A stretch of DNA of 58,254 nucleotides from positions 1 through 58,254 of the forward strand of contig JANXXP010000391.1 of assembly GCA_025350595.1 (NCBI GenBank), in the 5' to 3' direction. Positions 34,409 through 43,519 of this stretch are shown piece by piece (position 1 is the first letter of the stretch; every line of letters begins with the position of its first letter). The notes under the pieces are model-generated. The model did no database searches, was not told the DNA's origin, and was given only the letters and a program-made list of their open reading frames with translations. This DNA comes from Bacteroidota bacterium (GTDB lineage Bacteria > Bacteroidota > Bacteroidia > Bacteroidales > VadinHA17). The position numbers and the translations under genes were made by a program.

Positions 34409-35656
34409 ATGAATTTACCATATTTCATAGCACAGAGGCTCATAAAAGGAAGACGTGAAGAGACATCCTTCTCCCGTCCGATAAATGTTATTGCAATAAT
34501 TGGAATTGCAATGGGTCTGGCAGTTATGATCCTTGCCGTTGCAATACTTACCGGTTTTAAACAGCAGATCAGGGAGAAAGTCGTTGGATTCGGATCTAAT
34601 ATTCAGGTAATGAACTTCGATTCGAACATCTCATTCGAGACAACTCCTATCAGTGACACCCAGAAATTCATTCCAAAACTCAAACAGATTCCCGGAATCC
34701 AACATGTGCAGGTTTTTGCCACAAAAGCAGGTATTATTAAAACTGAAGCAGATATTCAGGGTGTAGTACTTAAAGGTATAGGAAGCGATTTTGACTGGCG
34801 TTACTTTAAAAGCAATATGATTAATGGAAATGTTTTCACAGTTTCTGATACCGGACGTCCATCGAACAATGTCATCATTTCTAAAAAAATCTCTGATATG
34901 CTCCGAGTACATACCGGTGATACTATAAGAATGCATTTTATTCAGGATCCGCCGAGAATGAGATCATTTATTATCAGTGGCATATATGAGACAAGTCTCG
35001 AAGAATTTGATAAGATATATGTATTTTGCGACATCCGACATATTAAAAAGCTCAATGGCTGGAGTGATGATCAGGTAAGCGGATTTGAAATATTTATTAA
35101 TGATTTTGATAAGCTGGATGAAATGACAATGGCTGTCAGGGATACCATAGGATATAAAATAAGCGAAAAAGAGGCTAAGTTTAAGGTAACAAATATCCGG
35201 ACAAAATATCCGCAGATATTTGACTGGCTTAATTTTCAGGATGTAAATGTTATCATTATTATTTTTCTGATGCTTATTGTAGCCGGATTTAATATGATTT
35301 CGGGGCTGCTTATTCTGATCCTTGAAAAAACAAATATGATTGGAGTACTTAAAGCCCTTGGATCGGAAGATTCAATAATCCGGAGAATATTCCTTTACCA
35401 GGCAGCATATCTTATCGGAAAAGGACTGTTATGGGGGAACCTGATCGGGATAGGTCTTGCATACATTCAATTAAAAACCGGTGTATTAACCCTTGATGCC
35501 TCTTCTTATTATATTAAAACTGTTCCGGTAAATCTTCAGCTTTCCCATATACTGTTACTGAACGCAGGTACAATGGCTGCTATCATAATAATGCTGCTTG
35601 TCCCATCCAATTTAATCAGCAGGATCACACCTGTTAAAGCTATAAAATACGATTAG
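34409..35656 (+). CDS. ABC transporter permease, LolC/LolE-like (FtsX family)
   Basis: A 415-residue permease with the FtsX/LolCE layout: a first membrane helix near residues 24-47 (INVIAIIGIAMGLAVMILAV), a large periplasmic domain (about 50-270), and three helices in the C-terminal part (about 280-305, 325-350 and 375-400). The N-terminus FIAQRL-KGRREETSFSRPI is typical of the Bacteroidota proteins annotated LolE/LolC, which move lipoproteins from the inner membrane with the LolD ATPase. No ATPase gene is adjacent. The gene is single and converges on the histidine kinase gene with a 4-nt overlap. Confidence 0.88.
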   Translation: MNLPYFIAQRLIKGRREETSFSRPINVIAIIGIAMGLAVMILAVAILTGFKQQIREKVVGFGSNIQVMNFDSNISFETTPISDTQKFIPKLKQIPGIQHVQVFATKAGIIKTEADIQGVVLKGIGSDFDWRYFKSNMINGNVFTVSDTGRPSNNVIISKKISDMLRVHTGDTIRMHFIQDPPRMRSFIISGIYETSLEEFDKIYVFCDIRHIKKLNGWSDDQVSGFEIFINDFDKLDEMTMAVRDTIGYKISEKEAKFKVTNIRTKYPQIFDWLNFQDVNVIIIIFLMLIVAGFNMISGLLILILEKTNMIGVLKALGSEDSIIRRIFLYQAAYLIGKGLLWGNLIGIGLAYIQLKTGVLTLDASSYYIKTVPVNLQLSHILLLNAGTMAAIIIMLLVPSNLISRITPVKAIKYD

Positions 35657-37005
35657 AAACTCAGGCAGAAGACAGTCTCTTTTTCTATGACAGATCTGAC
35701 CTTCAGATTTCCACCATGTACCTTCATGATTTGTTTTGAGATACTCAGACCAATTCCCGATCCGCTGTTACGTGTTGTAAAGAACGGGACAAATATTTTA
35801 TCGAGATTTGCTTCACTTATACCCGGACCATTATCTGATACACAGATCTCAGTGCGGTGGTCAATGTTTATACCAGCTGAAAGCACAATCTTCCCATCTG
35901 GATTGTTTTCGTTGGCTTCCAGGGCATTCTTCAGAAGATTAATCAATACCTGTGAGATCAGGTTCTGGTCTGCAAAGATTTCAAGATCAGGATCTTTAAG
36001 TGAAAAAGAGAGGTTGACCTTGTCGCTCTTATCAAGTGAATTATATAGTGTTGTAACACGATTTATCAGGTCAGCTACCCTGAAAATTTTTTTATCAGGT
36101 TCAGGGATCCTTGTAAGCTTTCTGTACGACTCAACAAAAGACATCAACCCATTTCCCTGTTCTTTTATGACGTTCAACCCCTGGAGAGTAGTTGTTATGG
36201 TTTTATCAGTAACCTGTTCAGGATGAAGCTGTTTCCCGTCTTTGCTGTAAATATTTGAAAGACTTTCCGAAAGAGAAGTTATTGGTGTTATAGAGTTCAT
36301 TATTTCATGCATCAGGACACGAATAAGTTTCATCCAGGAATCCAGTTCTTTTTCATCAAGTTCATTTTTTATATCCTGAATTGACAGAATTACTAATTCA
36401 TGCTCATCTGTTTTGAATGATGTTGCTTTAAGGGAAAGTTGAATCTCGCCTCGCTCAGTATTCATAGCAACCAAACGTCTCTCAAAAGGCTTAATTCCTG
36501 AGATTGCCAAAAAAAGCTTCTGATCTATTCTTTCAATTTGCTGTAAATGAGTAAGAACATCAGTTGAAAGTAATCTTTTTGCAGACGAATTGGCATGGTA
36601 AATAAACCCTTGATTATTATATGTTATTATTCCTGTAGCAAGGTGTTCAATAAGAATCTGAAAATATTGTTCCTGCTGCCGGTTTTCAATTTTTAACCGT
36701 TGTATCTGCTGATTTACCTTGTTCATACTGTGATATAACTCACGAAGATTCGGATTCTTTGAATCAACCGGAAATGAAAGATTGGAATCATCGTTCCTGA
36801 CTGAATCGAAAAAGAACCTGATTTTTCTGTTGGTGTTATTCAGGTAGTATATCAGATTAAAAGTAAGGCCAGTGAGTGCAAGGAAGCAGATAAGTGAAAA
36901 ACGCAATGATTGAAGCACTACAATAAAATATCCCAACAGAACAGACAGAAAAGTTAATAGGAATACCCTGATTATAATATTAATATAAAGGTTTTTACTT
37001 ATCAT
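35653..37005 (-). CDS. Sensor histidine kinase (NtrY/NtrB-like) of the NtrC-type pair
   Basis: A 450-residue kinase with two membrane helices (about 9-30 and 36-56) and almost no external loop, so it probably senses at or inside the membrane. A PAS-like domain follows (about 113-215), then the phospho-acceptor box LMHEIMNSITPI with His233, and HATPase_c with LLKNALEA, DNGPGI and GSGIGLSISKQI. The HEIMNSITP variant is typical of kinases paired with NtrC-type regulators in Bacteroidota. Its start codon overlaps the regulator stop by 4 nt, so the two are made as a coupled pair. It is the second gene of the pair. Confidence 0.92.
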   Translation of the reverse strand: MISKNLYINIIIRVFLLTFLSVLLGYFIVVLQSLRFSLICFLALTGLTFNLIYYLNNTNRKIRFFFDSVRNDDSNLSFPVDSKNPNLRELYHSMNKVNQQIQRLKIENRQQEQYFQILIEHLATGIITYNNQGFIYHANSSAKRLLSTDVLTHLQQIERIDQKLFLAISGIKPFERRLVAMNTERGEIQLSLKATSFKTDEHELVILSIQDIKNELDEKELDSWMKLIRVLMHEIMNSITPITSLSESLSNIYSKDGKQLHPEQVTDKTITTTLQGLNVIKEQGNGLMSFVESYRKLTRIPEPDKKIFRVADLINRVTTLYNSLDKSDKVNLSFSLKDPDLEIFADQNLISQVLINLLKNALEANENNPDGKIVLSAGINIDHRTEICVSDNGPGISEANLDKIFVPFFTTRNSGSGIGLSISKQIMKVHGGNLKVRSVIEKETVFCLSF

Positions 37006-38372
37006 CTGCCTGATTTTTTCATTCTGTTGTAAAGAGTTTGCCTTGTTATACCCAACTGTTCAGCTGCTGCAGTGAAATTACCATTATTTTTTTCAAGTGC
37101 CTGCTGAATCAGTTGCTTTTCTACTTCTTGCAGGGTAGAACTGGTGTTGTTCCCTGAACCTGAACCGACATTACGTAGATAAAAATCTTCAGGTTTTAGC
37201 ACACTTGAATCACTTAGAATAACGGCTTTTTCAATTGTGTGCTGAAGTTCCCGGATATTACCAGGCCACGAATAATTAAGCAATTTTTCGTTTGCCTGAT
37301 GGTTAATTTTCAGATTTGGTTTATTGTACTTATAGGTATATTTTTTCAGGAAGAATTCAGCCAGAACTATAATATCATTTTCACGCTCCCTGAGCGGAGG
37401 CAATTCAATGTGGATAGTATTTATCCTGTAAAGCAGATCCTCACGGAAGAGTCCGGAACCTACCATACTTTGAATGTTTTTATTTGTGGCGCATATAAGT
37501 CGTATATCAGTAGGGATAGGCTGATTTGATCCTATTCGGGTGATAGTGCGATTCTCTATGGCGGCAAGTAATTTAGACTGAAGATGAAAAGACAGGTTCC
37601 CTATTTCATCAAGAAAAAGAGTGCCCTTATTTGCAATCTCAAATTTACCCTGCCTGTTTTCATATGCATCAGTAAAAGAACCTTTCATGTGACCAAACAG
37701 TTCACTTTCAAACAGAGTCTCGCTTAAAGAGCCCATATCAACACTCACCAGGATCTCTGCTGATCTGCCTGACTGCCGGTGAATTTCCTGTGCAATCAAT
37801 TCTTTTCCAGTGCCGTTTTCACCGGTAATAAGAACATTGGCATCAGTCTTTGCAACTTTCCGTACAAGATTTAAAACGTTCATTAAGGCTTTTGATGAAC
37901 CAATAATGAACTTTTGTTCCCGGTTTATCTCTTTCTTAAGTCCGGTTTCCCTCTCTTTAAGCTGTTTAACTTCTGTTTTTGAAAGATTTAACTGTATGGC
38001 GAGTTTTAATGTGGCGAGTAACTTAGCATTATCCCATGGTTTCAGCACAAAATCCGAAGCTCCTGCTTTCAAAGCTTTCACAGCCGTATCAATATCACCA
38101 TAAGCTGTAATCATCACGACAGATACTTCGGGATTTGTCTCTTTAATCCTGCCCAGCCAGTAAATACCTTCATTGCCAGTATTGACCCCTGCCTGGAAAT
38201 TCATGTCAAGAATTATAAGATTATATTCTTTCTTTCGTAACTCGGTTGGAATCTGATTTGGATTTGAAAGCAGTGTAATCTCTTTAAATTCAGTTGTCAG
38301 TAAAATCTCAAGAGCGCTTAGAATGCTTTTGTTGTCGTCGACTATTAATATGTTGCCTTTCTGAGACTGCAT
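37002..38372 (-). CDS. NtrC-family sigma-54-dependent response regulator
   Basis: A 456-residue regulator. The receiver domain (1-125) has acidic Asp12 and Asp13, phospho-acceptor Asp56, and Lys111. The AAA+ domain (about 156-385) has Walker A GENGTGKE (184-191), Walker B TLFLDEIG (251-258) and the arginine-finger region FREDLLYRIN. A Fis-type helix-turn-helix ends it (NGNFTAAAEQLGITRQTLYN). The loop that contacts sigma-54 reads GSFTDA (231-236) rather than GAFTGA. It overlaps its kinase gene by 4 nt and is divergent from the first MacB-like permease gene across a 297-bp region with dyads and a sigma-54-like site, so that permease is the likely target. Confidence 0.93.
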   Translation of the reverse strand: MQSQKGNILIVDDNKSILSALEILLTTEFKEITLLSNPNQIPTELRKKEYNLIILDMNFQAGVNTGNEGIYWLGRIKETNPEVSVVMITAYGDIDTAVKALKAGASDFVLKPWDNAKLLATLKLAIQLNLSKTEVKQLKERETGLKKEINREQKFIIGSSKALMNVLNLVRKVAKTDANVLITGENGTGKELIAQEIHRQSGRSAEILVSVDMGSLSETLFESELFGHMKGSFTDAYENRQGKFEIANKGTLFLDEIGNLSFHLQSKLLAAIENRTITRIGSNQPIPTDIRLICATNKNIQSMVGSGLFREDLLYRINTIHIELPPLRERENDIIVLAEFFLKKYTYKYNKPNLKINHQANEKLLNYSWPGNIRELQHTIEKAVILSDSSVLKPEDFYLRNVGSGSGNNTSSTLQEVEKQLIQQALEKNNGNFTAAAEQLGITRQTLYNRMKKSGR

Positions 38373-38410
38373 GTGATTGAATATCTATGTTTTACTCTTC
38401 GCTTTCTACT

Positions 38411-38474
38411 CCCCAATCCCCCATTCTTGCTTTGACGTAGCAGTTACGCAAAGGTGAAGATGGGGGGTTGGTGG
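38411..38474. repeat. Long imperfect hairpin repeat upstream of the NtrC-type gene
   Basis: The left arm (38411-38434, CCCCAATCCCCCATTC then TTGCTTTG) pairs imperfectly with the right arm (38449-38474, CAAAGGTGAAGATGGGGGG then TTGGTGG) around a 14-nt loop. The C/G-rich run stands out from the AT-rich surroundings. It resembles extragenic hairpin repeats of Bacteroidota and could also affect the regulator leader. Confidence 0.55.
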
Positions 38475-38525
38475 GTTGATTCAGAAAGTAAAATTATTCT
38501 ATTTCAGACAAAAAATCAACGATAT

Positions 38526-38568
38526 GTAAAATATTTTTACGCGTAACCGTATAATATCTTTACGTAAA
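38526..38568 (+). promoter_or_regulatory. Cluster of palindromic sites, probable NtrC-type enhancer
   Basis: Three perfect dyads: GTAAAA-TAT-TTTTAC (38526-38540), TTACGCGTAA (38537-38546) and TTTACGTAAA (38559-38568). The last two have centres 22 bp apart, close to two helical turns. They lie about 80 and 100 bp before the predicted sigma-54 start. A fourth palindrome, CATCTAGATG, is at 38586-38595. This layout is what a dimeric NtrC-type activator binds. Confidence 0.55.
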
Positions 38569-38616
38569 TAATTTACTTGGTTTCGCATCTAGATGTAAAT
38601 CTTATAGATACTATTG

Positions 38617-38631
38617 TGGCATTATTATAGT
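38617..38631 (+). promoter_or_regulatory. Sigma-54-like -24/-12 promoter of the first MacB-like permease
   Basis: TGGCATTATTATAGT has a perfect -24 half (TGGCA) and correct spacing. The -12 element reads TAGT instead of TTGC. No TAnnTTTG box is seen between here and the ATG at 38670. The predicted start is about 25-30 nt before the ATG. Confidence 0.4.
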
Positions 38632-38669
38632 ATATTATATTAAGGTATGAATAAAATGAAACTGATAAG

Positions 38670-41033
38670 ATGAAATACTTATTTAAATCACTTTTTAGGA
38701 ACTTCACCAAACGACCGGCGACAAATCTGATTAACCTGATTGGTTTATCAATAAGTTTTAGTCTGGTAATAATTCTATCCATTTACTGCTATAGTGAACT
38801 TACAACAGACAACTATCACACTTTCGGAGAACGAGTCTATTTATATGGATTAGGCGATCATATCTATACCCCCGGCATCCTGAAGGAACAAATTGATGCC
38901 AAAGTTCCCGGTGTAGAGACTACTGTGAGAATAAGCGGAACATGGGACGCTCCTGTTTTTCAGACGGAAAACAATGAACCTATTACATCAGATCTTGCTT
39001 TTGCCGATGAAGATTTCTTCAGGCTTTTTACTTACAATTTCATTGAAGGAAGTGCTGAAAATGCCATGAAAGAACCATTGACCATTGTAATAACTAACGT
39101 ATTGTCTCATAAGCTTTTCGGCAATGAAAGTGCTTTGGGAAAATCAATTAAACTGAACAATGGGAAAAGTCTTACAGTAAGCGCAGTTATTGCTGAACCA
39201 GATGCTAATTCCTGTCTTTCCTTTAGTGCAATAACAAATATTGCCACAAGAAAAATTGTTCAGGAGAACGGAGGTGAGTACACAGAGTGGGGCTGGAGCG
39301 ATTTCCAGACATTTGTGCTTCTGAAAAAAGGAGTTGATCCTGATGAAACAGGCAAAACTATTCTATCTCTTTTCCCGCCGAAAAATCAAAAAGATCGTGC
39401 GAACACCCAGCTCACTCCGCTAGCAAAGGTTTACTTTTCAAAATTTTCACTTTTCGGAAGCAATTATCTTAGAAACGGAGACAAGAATAAGGTCCAGATT
39501 CTGCTTCTTGTAGCTTCACTCGTTCTGATAATAGCCCTCATCAATTTCATTAATATTTCTTCATCTCAGTGGCAGGATAAAATTAAACAGACAGGGGTTA
39601 TGAAGGTAATCGGGGCAACAAGATATTCGATATTAATGAATACAATTGCCGAGGCATTCCTGTTTTTTCTGGCGGCACTTTTAATTTCGGTAGAACTTGT
39701 TAACGCATTAAGTCCATTTATCAAAACATATACTGGTATTAATTACAGTCAGGAATTAATCAATTCTCCGGGTTTTATACTTATTTCCCTGGCAATCATC
39801 CTCGTTTTAAGTATTGTCTTCAGTATTATCCCGGCGTTAATGGTCTCCTCTTCAAGAGCAGTCGATAATCTGAAGAAAACAATCAGACAAAATAAAACCA
39901 ACTTCTCTATGAGAGGTCTTCTTGTAATAATACAGTTTACAATTGCTATTGTCCTTATATCATTTACTCTGCTGGTGCAGAAACAGGTCAGATACGGAAG
40001 TAGCAACCTTGGATTTAACCAGACAAATATTTTAGGAATAAGGATGACCGACCAGCTTAATCAGAAGAAAGATGTTCTAAAAAATTTACTGGAAGAAAAA
40101 GCCACGGTAAGGAAGGTCTCATTTTCACAGTATTATCCAGGTAAAATTATTTCATACTGGGGTACAAGATTGAACCTTGGAGAAGAGCAAAAACAAATCA
40201 ATTTTGACACTTTCAGTGCCGATGCTAAATTCTTTGAAATACTTGGATTACAGCTGATTTCGGGACGAATCTATTCTGATAGCCTGGCTTCCGACAAAAA
40301 GAAAATTATTGTTAATGAGACATTTCTTCGTGAAAATAAATTAACCACTCCTTTAAATGCAACTATCAATATTGGCATGATGGGTGAGCAAGGGTCCACT
40401 GCAGAAATAATCGGGGTGGTAAAGGATTTTCACTACAAGCCTTTAAATCTGCCTATTGCCTCTCTTGCTATAAGAAATGATTCTTATGCTTCCTATTGTC
40501 TGATCTCAATCCATACAAGTGAACTGAAATCATTATTTACAACCGTAGATGAGATAAAGAAAACCGTTACGGAGCTTTCTCCATCATTCCCGGTGGAAGT
40601 GAGTTTTTTTGATGAAGCAATCCGAAATACTTATGAATCGGAACTAAGGTTTCGTAGAACATTCTTTCTGTTTGGAGTTTGTGCAATAATTATTTGCTGC
40701 ATGGGTATTCTGGCTATGTCAATTTTTGCATCTCAACGAAAGGTTAAGGAAATAGGAATCCGCAAAGTTAATGGAGCTAAAATTCTTGAAATAATGCTGA
40801 TGTTAAATGAAGATTTTGTAAAATGGGTTGGAATTTCTTTTGTAATTTCCTGTCCCGTGGCGTGGTACGTCATGAACAAATGGCTTCTGGCATATGCTTA
40901 CAAAACAGAAATAAGCTGGTGGATATTCGCATCCGCAGGAGTTATTGCACTCGTAATCGCTGTGTTAACCGTGAGCTGGCAGAGCTGGAGGGCAGCAACG
41001 GGAAATCCGGTAGAGGCGTTGAGGTATGAATAA
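38670..41033 (+). CDS. MacB-like ABC transporter permease (FtsX family), first copy
   Basis: A 787-residue permease with two FtsX repeats: an N-terminal helix (about 20-42) with a MacB periplasmic-core-like domain, three helices (about 268-290, 320-345 and 370-392), then a second unit with a helix near 410-430, a second periplasmic domain and three C-terminal helices. The RKVKEIGIRKVNGAK segment (about 690) is the FtsX signature. Such permeases in Bacteroidota usually need a separate MacB/LolD ATPase, which is not encoded nearby. The upstream region holds a sigma-54-like promoter and dyads, and the NtrC-type pair is divergent. The substrate is unknown; peptides, lipids or lipoproteins are possible. 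Confidence 0.9.
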   Translation: MKYLFKSLFRNFTKRPATNLINLIGLSISFSLVIILSIYCYSELTTDNYHTFGERVYLYGLGDHIYTPGILKEQIDAKVPGVETTVRISGTWDAPVFQTENNEPITSDLAFADEDFFRLFTYNFIEGSAENAMKEPLTIVITNVLSHKLFGNESALGKSIKLNNGKSLTVSAVIAEPDANSCLSFSAITNIATRKIVQENGGEYTEWGWSDFQTFVLLKKGVDPDETGKTILSLFPPKNQKDRANTQLTPLAKVYFSKFSLFGSNYLRNGDKNKVQILLLVASLVLIIALINFINISSSQWQDKIKQTGVMKVIGATRYSILMNTIAEAFLFFLAALLISVELVNALSPFIKTYTGINYSQELINSPGFILISLAIILVLSIVFSIIPALMVSSSRAVDNLKKTIRQNKTNFSMRGLLVIIQFTIAIVLISFTLLVQKQVRYGSSNLGFNQTNILGIRMTDQLNQKKDVLKNLLEEKATVRKVSFSQYYPGKIISYWGTRLNLGEEQKQINFDTFSADAKFFEILGLQLISGRIYSDSLASDKKKIIVNETFLRENKLTTPLNATINIGMMGEQGSTAEIIGVVKDFHYKPLNLPIASLAIRNDSYASYCLISIHTSELKSLFTTVDEIKKTVTELSPSFPVEVSFFDEAIRNTYESELRFRRTFFLFGVCAIIICCMGILAMSIFASQRKVKEIGIRKVNGAKILEIMLMLNEDFVKWVGISFVISCPVAWYVMNKWLLAYAYKTEISWWIFASAGVIALVIAVLTVSWQSWRAATGNPVEALRYE

Positions 41034-41069
41034 ATATTGAAATAAAAGTAAGAACACCAGTTGTCCATA

Positions 41070-41120
41070 GAGCGTAGAGCGTAAAGAGAAAAAAAGTAAA
41101 AAGTAAAAAGTAAAAAGTAA
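41070..41120 (+). repeat. Two short heptamer tandem repeats in the gap between the permease genes
   Basis: GAGCGTA occurs twice in tandem (41070-41083), and GTAAAAA three full times plus a partial copy (41096-41120). They end 9 nt before the ATG of the second permease. A similar AACGTAGAG string lies before the YihY-like gene (about 19652). Confidence 0.75.
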
Positions 41121-41128
41121 ATTTTGTG

Positions 41129-43519
41129 ATGCTAAATTTCAGACTCATTCTCCGAAATCTGTTCAGGAAAAAAAGTTTTACTATCCTTAATATCGCAGGA
41201 CTTGCCATCGGACTGGCTTGTTCAATAGCTGTGATTGTTTGGGTAAAAAACGAATTGAGTTACGATAAACATCTTCCCGATTCTGACCGGATCTACAGAC
41301 TGACCTTTGAAACCAACTTCAACGGAAACCGTATTCACTTTGCCCGCTGCTATGAAACATGGATATGGGAAATGCCAAAGACTTTTCCACAGATTGAGCA
41401 GATGGTAAGACTCGAGCCTTACAGAAGGGCAGCAATAAAGGCTGGAGAAAACAAATTTTATTCCGACAGGGTTTTCTCAACAGATACTAATTTTTTCAAA
41501 GTCTTTAATATCGATTTACTCGCCGGAGATTTTGAAAAAGCCTTAAGTGAGCCAAATTCAGCAGTTATTTCAGCCTCACTGGCAAATAAGTGTTATGGGA
41601 AAACCAATCCCATCGGTCAGCCAATAATATTATCAGGAGAACAAGATACGAAGTTCGGAACGTTCATAATTAAAGGTGTGATGAAGGATAATCCTGTCAA
41701 CTCACACATTCATTTTGATGTTCTGACATCATTTGCCAAGCCGGAAAATCCTCCATACTGGGCTTATGTTTATATTTTATTAAGGAAGAATACCACTCCT
41801 GATGAAATCTTATCACAATACCCTGCTTTTCTGAAGAATGTAGTCAAAGTAAATGATCAGAAAACCTATACTCCCTTCCTCCAGAAAATAACAGATATCC
41901 ATCTTTATTCAAATAAAGACAGGGAATTAGAAGCTAATGGAAATATTACCGGACTTTATCTTTTCATGGTAATTGCATTTGTTCTACTCGTTGTGTCATG
42001 GGTTAATTACTATAACCTAAACAATGCCAGATTACTGACACTTAAAAAACAGATTCACATTCAAAGCATAAGCGGTGCAAATAACAGGAGTCTTGTTTCA
42101 CAGTCAATAGTTGAATCTGCAATAAGTATGATATTGTCCATGGTACTTGCAATTATTTTTCTTGACCTGGTGGATAATCCGGCAAAGACTATTTTTGGTT
42201 TTAATCTTATACCTGGAGGTTATTCTGATATATTCAGTAATTGGTTTTTAATATCTGTAATACTTATCATTTCATTGCTTTCTGGGAGTCTGCCTGTAAT
42301 AATTTATATAACATCAGGACGAAACAAACCACAAGGGTTCCCAGAAATCAGAGGTAAAAGAAATCATGGAATCTCATCATACGGAATATTGATGACTGCG
42401 CAACTTAGTCTTTCTATAATATTAATGGTATCATCAATTACAATCTATAAGCAAAATAATTTTATGTTGTCTCGAAGTCTGGGCGATATAAATTCGGAGA
42501 TACTAAGTTTCAAGCAACAGAATTGGGAATCGAGAGCTAAATACACTGCTATCCGTAACAGGGCATTACAGAATCCATTGATAAAAAGCTTCTCTGCCGT
42601 GATGGAGCAACCTTCAGGTGAAACCCTTGATGCTCTTAAGATTGTATCTTCAGGGATCAAAGATAACCTTGAACAGAAAGAGTTATTTGTATTACCTGTG
42701 GAAGATAATTTTCTGGACTTCTTTCATTTACAGCTTATCGCCGGCAGAGATTTCGTCCCATTCAATCCCAACAGAAAAGGAGAAGATTATATATTGAATG
42801 AAACCGCATTGAAAAAACTTGGATGGACTGCGGAAGAAGCAATCGGACAACCATTTAAAATAGCCTTTGATACTCCTGATATTTTTTTCGGAGGGACAGT
42901 TGTGGGAGTTGTCCGCGATTTTAATTTCAACACTGTAAAAAGCGAAATAAAGCCATATGTCCTGTTTCAGAAACCTATATTTTATATCTGTTTCCTTGCT
43001 AAGATTGATTCCGCACGAACAGAGGAAGCAATTGCAGATCTAAAAAAAATATGGAGCGAGGAATTGCCCGACTATCCATTTAATTACGAGCTCCTTGATG
43101 ATGTGTACAAAACTGCATATAGTAAGGAAATTTCACAGGCAAAAATCACAGCCTTCTTCTCAATTCTGGCAATAATTATTATTTGTTTCGGCCTCTTTTC
43201 AGTTACCTCGGTTCTGGTCGCCAGAAGAACCAAAGAGATCGGCATTCGGAAAGTAAACGGGGCAAAGATATTTGATATTCAGATTTTGTTGAACTCGGGA
43301 TTTATCAAAATGGGGATAACTGCATTTATAATTGCCTGTCCTGTTGCATTGTATGCAATGAATAAATGGCTTCATAATTTTGTTTACAAAACTGAAATAA
43401 AATGGTGGGTATTTTTATTTGCAGGAGTTATAGTATTTTCTGTAACTTTAATTACGGTTAGTTTGCAGAGTTGGAGGGCTGCTACAAGGAATCCGGTGGA
43501 GGCGCTGAGGTATGAATAA
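41129..43519 (+). CDS. MacB-like ABC transporter permease (FtsX family), second copy
   Basis: A 796-residue paralogue of the first permease. The start is taken at the ATG at 41129, 3 nt inside a GTG. It has an N-terminal FRLILRNLFRKKSFTILNIA motif with a first helix, a MacB-core-like domain (about 45-265), membrane helices near 283-303, 330-350 and 375-395, a second FtsX unit, and TKEIGIRKVNGAK before the last helices. The end SLQSWRAATRNPVEALRYE is almost the same as that of the first copy (SWQSWRAATGNPVEALRYE), showing tandem duplication. The 8-nt overlap with the Nudix gene suggests coupling. The gap between the two permeases has only heptamer repeats, so they are probably one transcript. 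Substrate unknown. Confidence 0.9.
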   Translation: MLNFRLILRNLFRKKSFTILNIAGLAIGLACSIAVIVWVKNELSYDKHLPDSDRIYRLTFETNFNGNRIHFARCYETWIWEMPKTFPQIEQMVRLEPYRRAAIKAGENKFYSDRVFSTDTNFFKVFNIDLLAGDFEKALSEPNSAVISASLANKCYGKTNPIGQPIILSGEQDTKFGTFIIKGVMKDNPVNSHIHFDVLTSFAKPENPPYWAYVYILLRKNTTPDEILSQYPAFLKNVVKVNDQKTYTPFLQKITDIHLYSNKDRELEANGNITGLYLFMVIAFVLLVVSWVNYYNLNNARLLTLKKQIHIQSISGANNRSLVSQSIVESAISMILSMVLAIIFLDLVDNPAKTIFGFNLIPGGYSDIFSNWFLISVILIISLLSGSLPVIIYITSGRNKPQGFPEIRGKRNHGISSYGILMTAQLSLSIILMVSSITIYKQNNFMLSRSLGDINSEILSFKQQNWESRAKYTAIRNRALQNPLIKSFSAVMEQPSGETLDALKIVSSGIKDNLEQKELFVLPVEDNFLDFFHLQLIAGRDFVPFNPNRKGEDYILNETALKKLGWTAEEAIGQPFKIAFDTPDIFFGGTVVGVVRDFNFNTVKSEIKPYVLFQKPIFYICFLAKIDSARTEEAIADLKKIWSEELPDYPFNYELLDDVYKTAYSKEISQAKITAFFSILAIIIICFGLFSVTSVLVARRTKEIGIRKVNGAKIFDIQILLNSGFIKMGITAFIIACPVALYAMNKWLHNFVYKTEIKWWVFLFAGVIVFSVTLITVSLQSWRAATRNPVEALRYE

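Noticed and set aside
41070-41120. Short tandem repeats that could suggest a CRISPR-like array.
   Set aside because: Units are 7 bp with no spacers, and there are no cas genes in the window.
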